From positions 1,154,988 to 1,218,987 of the forward strand of contig CALYLW010000038.1 in NCBI GenBank assembly GCA_944989445.1: a stretch of DNA of 64,000 bases. The letters run 5' to 3'. The notes below the pieces were generated by a model. The model did not search any database. It worked only from the letters and a program-made list of their open reading frames with translations, and was not told the DNA's origin. Within the stretch, counting starts at the first letter, position 1. Every line of letters starts with the position of its first letter. Positions 33,731-46,288 of the stretch are shown piece after piece. The DNA is from Ampullaceana balthica (taxonomy: Eukaryota > Mollusca > Gastropoda > Lymnaeidae). Made by a program: the position numbers and the translations under genes.

Positions 33731-36507
33731 CCTGATTTGTGAGAATATAAAGTTTGAATTCACGACAAGTGTCCAGCCGTTGGCATTTATGAAGCAGCAG
33801 CAGGAGATCTGAGCGTCACTAAGATTATTTTAATAATAACTCTGTGCACTTTAGCAATTAAGTTATATTTTTAAGTATTGTTGATACTTTATTATAAATA
33901 TCATGGTGTATGAATTTCTTTTTTAAAAATGTTTGTGTACTATTTTAAATATGTGAAATGAAACACATTAAAATATCACTTCAGTATCTCCAGGCCCTAA
34001 CCTGTAATAATTTTTTTAAAAATCTTACATAATGATTTTATTTTTTAAAAGAAACGCAACCAAAATTGTTTACATTTCTGTATCTTTTGTATCAGTTTCT
34101 TACAATCCCTTATACACAATTTTTCAACTAATTCAAATGGGAAAAACCTGTCCCACTTGAAAATTTCTTTTTCTTTAAAACTTTTAAACAAAATAATTAA
34201 GACCATGACGGGAGCTTCGCGATTTTGCAATTAAAAGAATTTTTAATCCAGATAAAGTAATAAGTAATAACAACATTTTTATATGGGGCTTGTCATTTCT
34301 AAAACCGGAAAACGTCATAATAATTCTCTATTTTTAGATAACATCATAGCGGAACAATGTTTTGGAGCATAAATATAGTCGAATAACTATGTTCTCAAAA
34401 TTTTTAGCATAGTAAAATTACGAAACTTTTTTTCCTTTTTCAAGTCATGTTAGCTGTCTTGAATTAAAGAAGAAATGAGAAACAGCAGATAAGATACTTC
34501 CTTCTCAATATACCTACATTTACATATTGACTCGTATCTTTTATTAATTTTTTAAATGAAATAGACCAACCCTGCCCCCGCAAAAAAAAGACCCGTATAT
34601 TTCTTTTAATAGATTTCCGCCATATTTTGACAAGGCCCATTAGTAAAATATATTTCCCTTCCTTGTACGGGTATTGTGACATCAGATTGTAAAAGTCGAT
34701 TCGAGTCTCTGCCCTCATACTTCCCCATCTTTACCTGTCCAGATTAAGTCTACAACTGATGTAAGGTATACTTAACCCATGCCAGGATATCATTCATCTA
34801 GAAATCAAATATTAAAAGTTAACTCCCTTAGAATTATTTATTTATTTATTTAAATTTTATTTTTTTATTTTTATTTTAGATATGAACATCATCACAAATT
34901 GTATTTTGTGGAAGGTGCTCTGGACTACGGAAGCCACGCAAGCTTAGTCTCAGGAAGATTTGGTGCATTTGTGTTCGATTTAAAAACGACGTATAAACTC
35001 TTTAACGTTAGAATGTGCGCACTTTGATGTGAAAATTATTTTTAAAAAATTAAAAAAAAACAAAAAAAACAAAACCGAATGGTAGCACAGCAATGAACAA
35101 GTACAAGGTACTTGAAATTGAAGATTTTTGAGTCATAGTGTCTCACGCCATTAAATTGATAAACTTATAACGTATAGACGTAAGAACAGTAACGGAGTAA
35201 AGCACATCTTTGTTTCATTGTTACGTTAAGTGAGCAAATTGTTGACTCTACTAGATATTCACGGAAAAACCTGCGTCAACTAAGATGTTCCAAAAACTGA
35301 ATAATGGCAACCTCGGATCGTTTCGACATGCGCCAGTCTAAGAGGCATTAATCATGGGAATATGCTTTGTCGTCTCATGGTGGATTCTTTTTATAGAGAT
35401 ATTTTTCATGAATGCTTTGCAATGGCATAGACAATGTTTTTTTTATATAAAGAATGCATATAAAAATAAATAATTAAGAGATATACATGTTAAAAGATAA
35501 AGTGATATACGTATTAAAATTTAAGTGATACAAGTGTTAAAATCATTAGTGATATAAGTGATGAAATCAACTTTACCCAAAATGTGCATAGAGAGGTTTA
35601 TAAAAAAAAATTTTAAACGAAGATTTGAACATTTTAAATTTTAAAGTAGAGTAGGTGCTTTTAAGTTCAAGGAAAAACTAAAATAAATTAAAATCTTCAT
35701 TAAACAGTTTACTACGGTCAGTTTCACAAATACACGTAGAAGTATTAAAATATCTTTACATTGCACACACGATTTTATTTCTTTACAATTCGTTTGAAAA
35801 TATTGAAAAGTCTGCGCACACTAATGTTTGATCACCTATTTACTCCTTGTTCACTCTTCAAATAAAATCGATGATTTAAACAAATTTGTATTAGTAAAAA
35901 ACGTTTTTACTATCTTCTCTCTGGTATTCTTTGTCTTTATTCTGGCTTTCCCTTACTTTATGTGTTAAATATTTTTTGCATAAATCTTTACCCGAAATCA
36001 TTTAATTACGCCATCATAAAACCAATTTCAAGATTTTGAGATCTAAAGCTATTTGAAAGATGCGTTTAAAAAAATGTTTTTTTTAATGTCCAATTCGTTG
36101 CTTTAAGAATAGTTGTTAATACAATTAATACAACCACGACCACCAAATAATTTTATCTACAAGCCCCCCCCCCTCGAAAGCAATACGCCCAGTGTGCACT
36201 AGTCAATTCTTTTCCATTTATCAAAGACCATCCATTAGTTACTTACGTAGATGATTTTGCCTAAGGATGCGCACGGGATGGGGGCAGTTAACTGAATATG
36301 TACATTCATTAATTTTGTTGCCTTCAGTAACAGAAAACTAGGGCACAAGACTTGTTGCAATAACGCCTACGATATCAACGGAACTATTTTCTAACTGCCA
36401 TGTGCGGAGTTAAGATGATTGTAAACGGAAACCACTCATGAATATTTATTAGATTTAAGTCACGTAACAATTAAAAAACAAGCCGTAGGACAGTGAGAAG
36501 AGCAGGG
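33731..36507. other. Gene-free AT-rich interval
   Basis: No gene, long repeat or element boundary was recognised in 2.8 kb; short frames have no recognisable domains. Confidence 0.4.
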
Positions 36508-36631
<124 letters not shown>

Positions 36632-36714
36632 GATGTGGGAGAAGGGAACAGGGAGAGGTACAAGGGAGATGGCACGGTAAGAAGAGTAGTATGGAAAATT
36701 GAGGAAAAACCGAC

Positions 36715-36948
36715 TTGATCACACTTGCTAGTCACATGTCAGCCTTGATCACACTTATTAGTCAAAAGTCAGTCTTGGTCACAATTTTGGTCAAATGTCA
36801 GCCTCGGTCACAATTGCTTGACAAATGTCAGCTTTGGTCACACATATTGGTCAAATGTAGCCTGTGGTCAAATTGTTTATCAAATGTCACCCTTTATCAA
36901 AACTGTTTGTCAAATATCAGCATTGGTCACACTTGATGCTCAAAGGTT
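36715..36948. repeat. Decayed ~33-bp tandem repeat
   Basis: Seven or so diverged copies of a unit like TTGGTCACAATTGTTGGTC followed by AAATGTCAGCC. The open frames here come from the repeat. Confidence 0.75.
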
Positions 36949-36956
36949 TAATATAT

Positions 36957-37220
36957 GTTATCTTATCTATACAGACGCTCCTTCTATGCAGAAGAAAATT
37001 GCGTCCACAGACCATGACAGATGATCTGTTGGCAAGTGATGCAGCGTTCACAGGCCATGGCTTTGTGGGTTCCACGCATTACCCAGCCGCCTAACTAGTG
37101 TTAGGTACACATTCGGAGCTGGGTGACTCAGGGCCCCGGGAACAAATCCTTGCCTTCACATGGATTCGAACCCGTGACCATCGGTACGCCAGTCGAGCGC
37201 GCTGCCACTCGACCACCGCG
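36957..37220 (-). mobile_element. tRNA-derived SINE, copy 2
   Basis: Same family as the SINE at 23354: tRNA-like head with B box GGTTCGAATCC, a body containing an inverted CCTAACTAGTGTTAGG motif, the shared 32-nt hairpin (36974-37005) and a short GATAA tail. Flanked by a perfect target duplication TAATATAT (36949-36956, 37221-37228). Confidence 0.9.
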
Positions 37221-37228
37221 TAATATAT

Positions 37229-37867
37229 TTATAATATTTTTCAAAACGCCACGAACTATTGGCTTGCACACAAAGATTTTTATAATCGATGGAAGTGAAG
37301 TCTTTTTAATAAGCTCGTTTTCATTTCTTCAACATCATCTCGACCTGAGAATGGTCCTAAAGTAAGATTTCATAGCATCCTATTCCAACCACCACCTCAC
37401 TCCTAATTGCCTTGGTGATGAAACCATCAGACCCAGATTTTTACAATTGATTTCATTAGGAGTAGGAGATTTACAAATTTCAAGCAATTGAAAAATACTT
37501 TAATACTTTTCAGTAGGAATTATCTATAGCTACGATACTTTCAAAAATAAAAGCGAGGTATCGATATAAAAATAACATTAATAAACAATAATAAATGCCT
37601 TTTACAATACACTTTTGCCAACTACTATGTTCATGTCATGCTTAGTCGACAGAAAATAATCAACAAGCGTTTAGGCTTAAATAATGACGTAGTTGGACGT
37701 ACTAAACTCGAATGTTCCAAACGTAAACCCTTATTATTAGTTCTTTGCACCAGTGAAACCACACGACTGTCCCATCATTCTTTATTGATAGATCTCATGA
37801 CCAAGCTGACTTCACTGCTAGTGTTAAGTCTTGAGCTTTTGTGTAAACTCGCGTTCCATTTATAGCA
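37229..37867. other. Gene-free interval
   Basis: No gene or element recognised; a frame at 37638-37865 has no recognisable features. Confidence 0.4.
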
Positions 37868-38592
37868 CTAATTTAGAATAAAGAAGAGAAAAGTAGATTA
37901 AATTTCAGTTGCTGTGTAATTGCCCTTTCAATAGTGCGAGATTTCCTTTTTACTATGTATGCAGTGTTCATATTTTTTTCGTGTAAAATGAATTTTGAAT
38001 TTTTATTAACAAAGGAAGATTCTTAAAATCGATGATATGTAATTTCAATAATTTAAAGTAAATCGAATCAGTTTCAATATAGATCATGTAAAAGTTTTAA
38101 AGTAAACAAAAGTAATTTTTCTTTGGCTACGATTATTCTTAAACTATCCCCATTAGTTAAATCATTAAACCTTGAAACACTAGAGGATAGAAGAACCAAG
38201 AGTTAAGTAGTAATCATACATAAAGCAATTAATTCTAATTTAGAAATACAACACAAAGATAACTTAATACAACCCTCAGATAAGCATAATGATAAAAACA
38301 CCTTTCTTATTCCGTATGCAAGAACAAACACATACACATTTTCGTTCTTCCCGTCCGGAATTCGGGCGTGGAATGGGTTGCCTGAAGAAACCAGGAAAGC
38401 CAACACATTATCAACATTTAAATCTCTATTAAAAATGCAGGACTAAACACAAACGATAGATAAGCGTAGGACGCAATAATCTTCTGTATAGAAGGAGCGT
38501 CTTTAACAGATAAGATAAGATAAGATCAAAATTAATACACAAATAATTTATCTGAATGCACAAATGAATGATTGTATTTTCATTGTATACAA
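37868..38592 (+). repeat. Dispersed repeat R2, copy 1, interrupted by a LINE fragment
   Basis: The sequence at 37868-38146 and 38524-38592 matches, in inverted orientation, the uninterrupted copy at 40157-40531. The break falls within AAACTATC/AAAATTAATAC and contains the LINE fragment. The nature of the repeat is unknown. Confidence 0.7.
38147..38523 (+). mobile_element. 5'-truncated LINE fragment (3' end only)
   Basis: Matches the last part of the 19.2-kb LINE, opposite strand: PLVKSLNLETLEDRRTKS, then a stop, then VVIIHKAINSN, ending at the same MQD stop, the same 32-nt hairpin (38470-38501) and a (GATAA)n tail. The in-frame stop shows it is dead. Its exact borders are fixed by the uninterrupted R2 copy at 40157-40531. 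Confidence 0.88.
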
Positions 38593-40122
38593 TGGGTTAA
38601 GACATTTTTATACATTTTCACGTTTAATCTTTATGTTAATAGTACACTCATCGGATACCTATCAACAAACATTTCAAACATGTAATGCTGGTGAAGATGT
38701 ATTTATTGTACGGTTTAATTTCCTTTTAAAAGCATTTAAGAATGCAGCGAAGCAAACCATGTAAAGTTTTAATTTTTTTATTTGAATATTCTCCATTGCC
38801 ATTTTTAAAAAAAATTTCGAACATTGGTTCATTTTTAAATAACAACTAAATAAATTATCAATATACATAATTCCCGTTGTCTGTATGGATGTAATGCTGT
38901 TAGGTGGCGCTGCGATCGATTTTAGAAAGCAGCGCACCAAATTACTGCACCAAAAAAAAACTCTTTTGAAACGGTCACATAAAATTTTTCAATAGGGAAA
39001 TAAATGAATAAAATAAAAATAAATAAAATAAATGAAAGTTCTGTATTACGTTATTTTTAAATCTGATGTGTATTTATTTTGAAAACTTCCGTCATTTTTG
39101 ACGGGTGATACACTAGTTATACATAATCTTTCGATCCAACAGTGAAAAAAAAACATTACAGTGCGTGTGAAAAGGTGAGTGGAACATTTAAACCAAGAAT
39201 ATGAATCAGGGCCGTACAAGTGCGAGAAATTGGTAAAAGAGAAGAGTTCTAAAAGCATTTTCCCGAAAGTGCTAGATATTTGGATATGTATAGATTTAAA
39301 AAAAATAAACAAAACAATTATATTTTAAATGGGTGGCATAAGCCATTAGACCATTTGAACAATTTAGACAATGCGCGCTAATTGAACATCACACTAGTTG
39401 GTGCAACATTAATATTGTTCTGCTTATTGATAACAAGTAATAAAAACTCGAATGAGTATTTAAACGAAATTTCCAAACAAAGACCAACCGATTTTTTTAT
39501 TCAAGGGAAATCATTCTAGATTACATTAAAAGTAAGTTCAAATCAGTAATTCTGAAAGTAAAGAAAAAATGACGTCATATCCCCTCACGCTACATCACAC
39601 CAATAATGTGTCAATATAATGCGCACCGCGCACCAATCTAACATAGGCATTCACATAGCGGGAAAACCAATTAACTATCATTCTAGATTACATTAAAAGT
39701 AATTTCAAATCAATAATTATGAAAGTAAACAAAACAATTGCTATATACAATTTGCTGCTAAAAATACGGGAGTGAAGAAAACGAGATTTTTCTAAAATTT
39801 CTTCACCAACATTGTTCTAAATATTATTAGCTATCATTTGGCGTTTGTTTCAACCCGATAGCTGTTATGGTGGACGAGAAATTGACAAAATACTGATATT
39901 TTTTCGTTATTAAAAAATAATTTTCCAGGAAATCCAGTAAACCTTTTCGGTGTGTTTTTGCCCCTTGCACATTCTTGAGACCCCCTTAACATATTAGCAA
40001 AAGACACGAACCCTCTATCTGGTATGGTTCAGGAGGAGTTTAAAGCAATTTTTCCTATGGGAAAATGCGTTAAAATGAATTACGTGCTATAACTAAGTAG
40101 GGGGTAACCAAATTATCTTTTA
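38593..40122. other. Gene-free interval with a local duplication
   Basis: No gene. A 54-bp segment at 39511-39564 (TCATTCTAGATTACATTAAA) is repeated at 39678-39731 with a few changes. Confidence 0.5.
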
Positions 40123-42040
40123 CTAGATACGCCTCGCGGCGTAGCATACGCCGTGGACTTGCTTAACACTTTTTATACAATGAAAATACAATCATTCATT
40201 TTTGTATTCAGATAATTTATTTCTGTATTAATTTTGATAGTTTAAGAATAATCGCCACCGAAGAAAAATTCCTTGTTTTTACTTATAAACTTTTTCATGT
40301 TTCATATTGAAACTAATTCGATTTACTTAAAGTTAGTGAAATTACCAATCATAGATTTTAAGAATCTTCTTTTGTTAATAAAAATTCGAAATTCATTTTA
40401 CACTTATTTAAAAAATATGAACGCTGTATCATGCACTTACAGTAAAAGGTAATCTCGCACTTGAGAATGGGCAATTACACAGCAACTCAAGTTGTATCTA
40501 CTTTTCTGTTCTTAACTCTAAATTAGTACTATAAAAAAAACCGTAAAAAACAAGTTTTTGACTATAAATCCTTTATATAAGAGACATAACTAAAATAATG
40601 TTCATTATAATACGCAGCGCAAGGAAAGGGGGGAAAGAATGGACACAAACTACAGCTCGAAGGAAGCAAAATAACGCGAGTGGGGGAAACTATCGATGCA
40701 TTGTTGGTCTCGAGAAATTCGCACTGAGGTTATCTACCTGCCCCAGACCATTCAACACACTAGCTTGCAACCATAACTCTGATTGGCCGACCCTAGTGAG
40801 GGTCAGCCATGTTCGCAAAAAAAGGGGGAAAAGATCTTGCACAAACACACATTTTAAAAAATAAATTATGCCGAGTGGTGGCTAGGAATTGATAGTTTGG
40901 TTGTTGTTAATTACTTCACAATTAACACAGACAAGTAAATGAAATGCAGGTAGGTCGCGAGGACGATAGTTTGTATAATATTTATTAGAAATGTTCTAAT
41001 TTTAGCACAGTAACTGATATCTAAGTATTTTAACAATGGAAACACAAAGTACAGTTCTACTACAGCCTATACTCTACTATTATCCCTTCAAAGCTAGCTA
41101 ACCACTGATCTCCGACTATCTTTCTACGGTGTTATTCTCCGGTCTTGTTCTCTCTAAACACTCTAAACTCTCGCCTTGTATCCTCGGTTTCCCTCGAGGT
41201 GTCAAAGTTGAATCTATTAACCTTCGACCCTTAATTTTCACCCCACGAACTCTTTCCCGGGTTTATCCGTGAACTCTTTCCCGGGTTTATCCGTGACTTT
41301 CTTTACAAGTCACAATGATAAATAACTGTTGTCTTCCTGACAACCAACGTCCATTAATAGATGACCCATTGACCAGACGTGAGGTGTTAGGTGTGCGCCT
41401 CACGTTCCGTGGACCATTCAGAGTTCATTGATACAACGGCGTGTCCGCCGGGCGTGAGCGCATAGGCGTTTTCCCACGTCCTACGTCCGACTCAGAATTC
41501 ATTGATAAGATTTAAGCGCATCTGATCACCCAACATCGGCGTGGCCGCACCTGAGCGTGAAGTCAAGCACGTGACTTTCCATACAAGCAACGATGATGTA
41601 TAGACACCAATTAATAGCTCTCCCCTCGACCAGACGTGCAGTTTAAGCACGTTCGGTGGTCCATTCGGATTGCATTGATACAAGGGCGTGGGCCGCTTGA
41701 TAGATTTATGAGCCCCTGGCCATCCAGCATCGGCGTGGGCTTACTGTAACATGCTAAACTATGGTGCATCTTATTTACTGTAGGCACCCTAAAATTCTGA
41801 ACACACTGCCACATAAAAAAAAATGTTTTCACGGGGGCGTGTAAGGCGGATGTGATAACCAGTACACTGCCAATAAGATGATATTCTGTGAAGGAACAAC
41901 ACAAGTGAACGCAATGACCATTGTTGCCCCACTCTCCACAAACTCCGCTTGCCAAACCATAAACTGAGTGGTTGACCCCAAGGAGGGTCATTCGTCATGC
42001 TTATTTGCACATACTCGCTTTGGTGAATTATATATATAGA
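40123..42040 (-). mobile_element. Non-autonomous Helitron, copy C, with insertions
   Basis: On the minus strand the 3' hairpin and CTAG lie at 40123-40154 and the 5' end TCTATATATATAATTCACC lies at 42040, next to T. The internal order matches copies A and B, with a CCGACCCTAGTGAGGGTCAG-like region near 40788 and a partial tRNA-Val-like region at 41829-41872. It is expanded by the R2 repeat (40157-40531) and by about 950 unrelated bases (40870-41815). The latter include a 24-bp tandem copy of GAACTCTTTCCCGGGTTTAT (about 41247-41295) and a diverged ~255-bp duplication starting at GACCAGACGTG (41374, 41629). It could instead be two elements. Confidence 0.6.
40157..40531 (-). repeat. Dispersed repeat R2, copy 2 (uninterrupted)
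   Basis: Inverted match to 37868-38592, roughly 80% by eye. It keeps the intact junction that is split by the LINE fragment in copy 1, so it serves as the empty site. It sits within Helitron C. Confidence 0.7.
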
Positions 42041-42087
42041 TAAGAGGATCTCTTTTGGAATTGATGTGACTTGTTTCCTTTAAAGTT

Positions 42088-42605
42088 TTTAAATCCCTTA
42101 TATTAACTTCACCGCCGTCTCTCTCTGTCTGTTGTCATCTCTGTCTTGGGCGGGCGGAAAAACAAAAGTAAAAAATGACCCACTTCCCGTGATCCGATCG
42201 AGCTGAAATTTGGCACACGGACCCGTCTCACCTAACAATGCATCGTATCAAAATTTCAGATCGATCAAACGTACCGTAATTAAATTAATACATTTTTAGT
42301 TTATACTTATATAACGTATGTAATTCAAATTCACGGTTTGTTATTGTTTTTTTCCCCCACGTGAGAGTTTGAGTTGACGCTTTGACGTCGACCCATCGAA
42401 GTACCGGTGTGCTTTTGTTTACATTTTACGTGTCATGCTGAACTCGCCCCCCCCTAGGGTTATGAAGCAAAGTTGAGTTAAGACAGATTCAGTCTGTAAA
42501 TGCTTGTCGCGTTTGAAAATAATCAATACTGTTAGTTATGACTCATATATAAGGGATTTATAGTAACAAATTTGTTTTTACGGGTTTGTTTTATTTAATG
42601 TGTGA
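42088..42605 (+). mobile_element. Helitron-like 5' segment
   Basis: Begins A|TCCCTTATATTAACTTCACC, followed by GTCTGT repeats and GAGCTGAAATTTGGCACACG, a pattern shared with other Helitron 5' regions in this window. It aligns along its length with 61082-61490, including TATCAAAATTTCAGATCGAT and AATAATCAATACT. Its own 3' end is not identifiable. It may be the left part of the large unit at 45.7-55.87 kb, which would place receptor 4 inside. Confidence 0.5.
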
Positions 42606-42689
42606 AATTCGTTTTTATCCCGATTGCTATCCCTTGTTAAGTGGGGTCAATAGCTATGATTTATGTTTTGTGTAGGTTTGATTTAAATA

Positions 42690-42930
42690 CTAGATACAAC
42701 CCGCGGCGTAGCATACGCCGCAGACTTGCTCGTATATAGTGCAAATAAGGGGTGGTGGAACGGACACAAACAGCAGGACGAATAAATGAGAACAACGCGA
42801 GTGAAAGTCTGGGGGACCGCTGACTGCACCACCCTCACTTGCCAACCATAAACTGTGATTGCTAGTCCCTAGCGACGGTCATTCGTCATGCCTGCTTGCT
42901 CTTAGCTCACATAATTTATGTATTGCTTAA
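42690..42930 (-). mobile_element. Helitron, copy D, short derivative
   Basis: The 3' hairpin GCGGCGTATGCTACGCCGC and CTAG-T are intact at 42690-42722 (minus strand). The rest is a shortened version of copies A-C ending in GACGAATGACC-related sequence; the 5' end is altered and its exact border is uncertain. Confidence 0.6.
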
Positions 42931-43009
42931 TGATGCTTTATTTAGTTGAATTTGAGAATGTTCATAACACAGTCTTTCCAACGCAGGCTTTCCCGTTGGC
43001 TGGATGATT

Positions 43010-43185
43010 GATAGTCTGAATAGATGACCTGATTGACACGGAATATTTTGGATCATTACAGGCTTGACTTGTAAAGTTTGGGGTCATTATTTACTTGATT
43101 TTAAAAGTTTGGAAATATTTCTCAGTTGACATTGACAGTTTGGGATCATTGCTGACTTGACATTGAAAGTTTGGTATCATTTCTT
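43010..43185. repeat. Decayed ~35-bp tandem repeat overlapping the receptor 4 stop
   Basis: Four diverged copies containing GACTTGACATTGAAAGTTTG and GGATCATT. The last copy runs into the terminal codons of receptor 4 on the minus strand. Confidence 0.6.
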
Positions 43186-44241
43186 GTTTTTGCCACAGCT
43201 GATCATTCGTGTGACAGATTTTTGGAACTTTGAACTCATTGTCACGTAAATAACGAAGTTGGCCGAGGCGTTAAACTGATACAGGGTCTCGTTGACATTC
43301 GTGACCAGGTAAGAGATCTTACCTGAGAAGTACTCCATCATGGCGTACCTGCGGCAGGTGTCCAGGACGGCCGAGGGGAGGAAGGCCAGCAGGTTGACGA
43401 GACAGACAACGAGTAGCATTTTGACAACTTTCAAGTTCTTGTTCGAGGCCATCGAGTGCGAGGTCACTGAAATTGACCGTCTCAGAGTGACGTCATCGGT
43501 GTTTAACTTGACGATTATGGCCACGGAACAAACTATAATGATGGCGAGGGTTACCGTACTGAACAAGTTGTTGAGGAGGACGCCGAGATAAAGGTTAAAA
43601 CTATCGTAGTTGTCTAAGTAAAACCGCGTGTAGACCAAACGCGCCACGGTGATATTGTACTCGACGTCGTGGCGCCACTCGTAGGTGGAGTTGAAGAAGA
43701 GAGGGGCGATGAACCCCAGCGTGTACAGGTACAGGAAGGTCAGCATGACCTTGACACGGTACGGCGTGAAAATACGAGACACGTAGAACGGAAAGAAGAC
43801 GGCGAAGAACCTCTCGACTGCTATGGCCGTGACGTGGAGGAAGCCCAAACCGAGGAAGACATCAATGAACGGATAGGCGTAAATGTTGGTGAAAGTCGTA
43901 ACTGTGACTGACAGGGGCGGATCCACGTACGCGAGAAAACTCTTCATCCGACAAAAGGGGTGCAGCAGGGAATAGCAGAAGTCGTTGACCGAGAGCGACA
44001 CAAGAATGATGTTGGTGGACTCCCTGTAGCCGTGCCGGCACAGCACTATCATGTTGACGATGTTGCCGGCCACCCCGAGAAGACTCAGGACGGGGATGAG
44101 GCAGCAGTTGAAGACGATGTCCAGGATGGTGTACAGCCATGGGCTGATGTTGTCGTTGTCGTCCGCTGCTTGAAGACTCTGAGTGGTGACTTCAAATGCG
44201 GAATTTTGTACCGGAGTCAAACTGCCAATTCCAGTTTCCAT
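43177..44241 (-). CDS. Receptor 4: class A GPCR, candidate chemosensory type, complete
   Basis: Intact intronless 354-residue receptor. The ATG at 44239-44241 has A at -3 and G at +4. The N-terminus is about 38 residues with a glycosylation site at Asn31. TM1 (38-66) has conserved Asn60, TM2 has SVNDF with Asp87, TM3 ends in E143-R144-F, TM4 ends near 183, loop 2 carries glycosylation sites Asn184 and Asn196, TM5 is about 221-245, TM6 has FLPS (288-291), and TM7 has Asn328-F-V-I-Tyr332. The tail is short and basic (SCGKNKK). As in receptors 1 and 2, the TM3/loop 2 disulfide cysteines are absent. It is more GC-rich than its surroundings. It is the closest relative of pseudogene 5 and lies between a Helitron-like 5' segment (42088-42605) and the large satellite-bearing unit. 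Confidence 0.92.
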   Translation of the reverse strand: METGIGSLTPVQNSAFEVTTQSLQAADDNDNISPWLYTILDIVFNCCLIPVLSLLGVAGNIVNMIVLCRHGYRESTNIILVSLSVNDFCYSLLHPFCRMKSFLAYVDPPLSVTVTTFTNIYAYPFIDVFLGLGFLHVTAIAVERFFAVFFPFYVSRIFTPYRVKVMLTFLYLYTLGFIAPLFFNSTYEWRHDVEYNITVARLVYTRFYLDNYDSFNLYLGVLLNNLFSTVTLAIIIVCSVAIIVKLNTDDVTLRRSISVTSHSMASNKNLKVVKMLLVVCLVNLLAFLPSAVLDTCRRYAMMEYFSGKISYLVTNVNETLYQFNASANFVIYVTMSSKFQKSVTRMISCGKNKK

Positions 44242-45689
44242 TGTTCTATGTATTCACAAGTCAACAGCTGCTAAGCAGATGATATGGGGGATGGGGAAAT
44301 ATTTTTTAACAAATTTTCTGTGTCTGGCTATGCACTCGTAAATAAATATGTCCTCAAATAAGAATAGCTTTGAATGTTTGACATGCTCCGTTGAACCTTA
44401 CGTCTGCAAATAATTGATCTTATAACCTCTTTCGAAATGTTAAGTTGTGTCAATTTTTAAAAAAAATTGATTTCTAAATTTACATTTGCTCGGGTGATTT
44501 GGAGCACCATCACCTGTAATTAAAACTTGATATTCCTTGATCATCAGTTTTCATCGCACTCAAACCACCAACCGATTGCAAGTATCGATATTCCTATTGA
44601 ATCCCCGGAGCTAATTTCTCTAATAGTCTCCAAGTGACGAAGCCGACAATGCGATGCAGTGCTTGTAAATTGTCAATAAGGCAGTTGATTATGTAAATTA
44701 ACTTTAATTTGGTCTCCTTCCTTCGGGGGCTTAGGGTAGGGAAGGGGCGGAGGTACCCCACTGGGGCTGGGGTGTTGTGATGGTGAGTTTTGCCACCTAA
44801 GGGCAGACGCTAGTAGGTGATAATTATATACACGACACGGGTTTTTTAATTACGTAAAATTTATATTTCTTGGCATTTACCAGGTTTGCCGAACTTGAAG
44901 TAATTAATTTTTAAAAGTATCTCAAAATCTTTATAAAAAAAAATTACTTTCAAGAACTGATTTAAATCATGATGTTTTAATGTTGGGACTTAAAAGAGAA
45001 AGAAATCGGAACGCAAGTAATTACTCCTTTCTTTGTCTAATTAAGTAGGCATACATCCTTGAGGGTGATGTTTTTTTCATGTTTACATGCTCTTATTTTA
45101 TCGATTAAAAATAATTGTTAGATTAACCATGCCTTATCATTCCTTCCTGGAGAGCTCATAGTTCACAAATGTATTCAAATGAAGGTTTATATATTTGGCA
45201 AAAATACGTATGGTCTAACAAAAAACTGGTTTAATCCTGCAGCCAATTATGTCGTATGACTATTAGCTAGAATGTTCATCTTCGTACCAACACCACACCG
45301 TCTGAATGAAGTGTTGTCTCAAAAAAAACTAGACCAAAAAATGTTGAATATCATCCAAGTGTTTTATTTTATTATACTTCTGCTGCTGTTGTTGCACTGT
45401 AGCAATTGGTGCTGCACAGTGCAGCTAAAGATGCCGTTAGAGCCGAACTATTCTGTGTTCGCGGCGAATGATGATTCGGTGGTGCGGCGTATCAAATGTG
45501 CTTCATTGATAGTGATTTACGCACCAGTGGTGGAATAAAAAATGGCGCTGCGCTCTCTTTGTTTCGTGCGGTGCTACATCGTCCGTGGAGACGACTTCAA
45601 GATGATTGCTTTAGTGACCAAATTTGTTTGTATTCGCTAATGGCTGGGCTGCGACTGTGAGAACAGATTTAAATAGAACTTTGTCTTTT
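44242..45689. other. 5' flank of receptor 4
   Basis: No further gene supported. A plus-strand frame at 45272-45538 contains one hydrophobic segment but has no recognisable family. Promoter elements could not be identified with confidence. Confidence 0.4.
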
Positions 45690-45849
45690 TATAGGGTGAA
45701 TTGTAATGACGTTTATCGGAAAACAAAATAAATTATTTTAAACTTAATTTACTAAGTACATTTTAAACGCATTAATTTATTGCTACGGGAATAGTTTAAG
45801 TTAGGGAATTTTTATTTTGTTGGTAGACTAGCAATACAATATGTTCAAA

Positions 45850-46288
45850 CTAGCAACAAAGCCCGTCCAAGGACGGGAATAAGTATAGGGTGACCTGTGA
45901 AGTTTATGGTAGGACATTACAACATTACACACCAGAGACCCTACCTCCCCCCCCCCGACACCGCGGTCTGTCCAGAGATCCTACCTCCCCCACACACCAC
46001 CGGTCTGTCCAGAGACCCTACCTCCCCCTCCCCACACCGCAGTGTGTCCAGAGTTATAAGAAATAACCCGTAAAACCAAAGTTTTTAACTACAAATCCCA
46101 ACGCGCACCGCTGAAAATAAACTATTGGGAAAAAAAACTGCACCAAAAATAACTCGTTTTGAACTTCGTTCAATATCTAAATGAGATTTAATTTTTCTCC
46201 GCCAGTGATTGACTGTATGAGTCGGTAGGAGTTTGAGGGACCAATCGCTATCGATGACCAAACAGAAACTTGCCTTTATTATATAGGA
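45850..46288 (-). mobile_element. Short non-autonomous Helitron (copy F)
   Basis: On the minus strand: 5' TCCTATATAATAAAGGC at 46288 (next to T), 3' hairpin CCCGTCCTTGGACGGG then CTTTGTTG and CTAG at 45850, next to T. Inside are three copies of a ~55-bp unit with GTCTGTCCAGAGACCCTACC (45930-46040). It is absent from the matching position in the 61.5-kb unit. Confidence 0.72.

Noticed and set aside
35240..35290. CTAG near 35248 as another Helitron end
   Set aside because: No hairpin beside it and no matching 5' end.
38203..38406. Minus-strand frame at the LINE fragment
   Set aside because: Antisense shadow of the LINE 3' coding end.
45272..45538. Small plus-strand frame with a leucine-rich hydrophobic segment
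   Set aside because: No family recognised, no support beyond chance length, and it lies in AT-rich flank.
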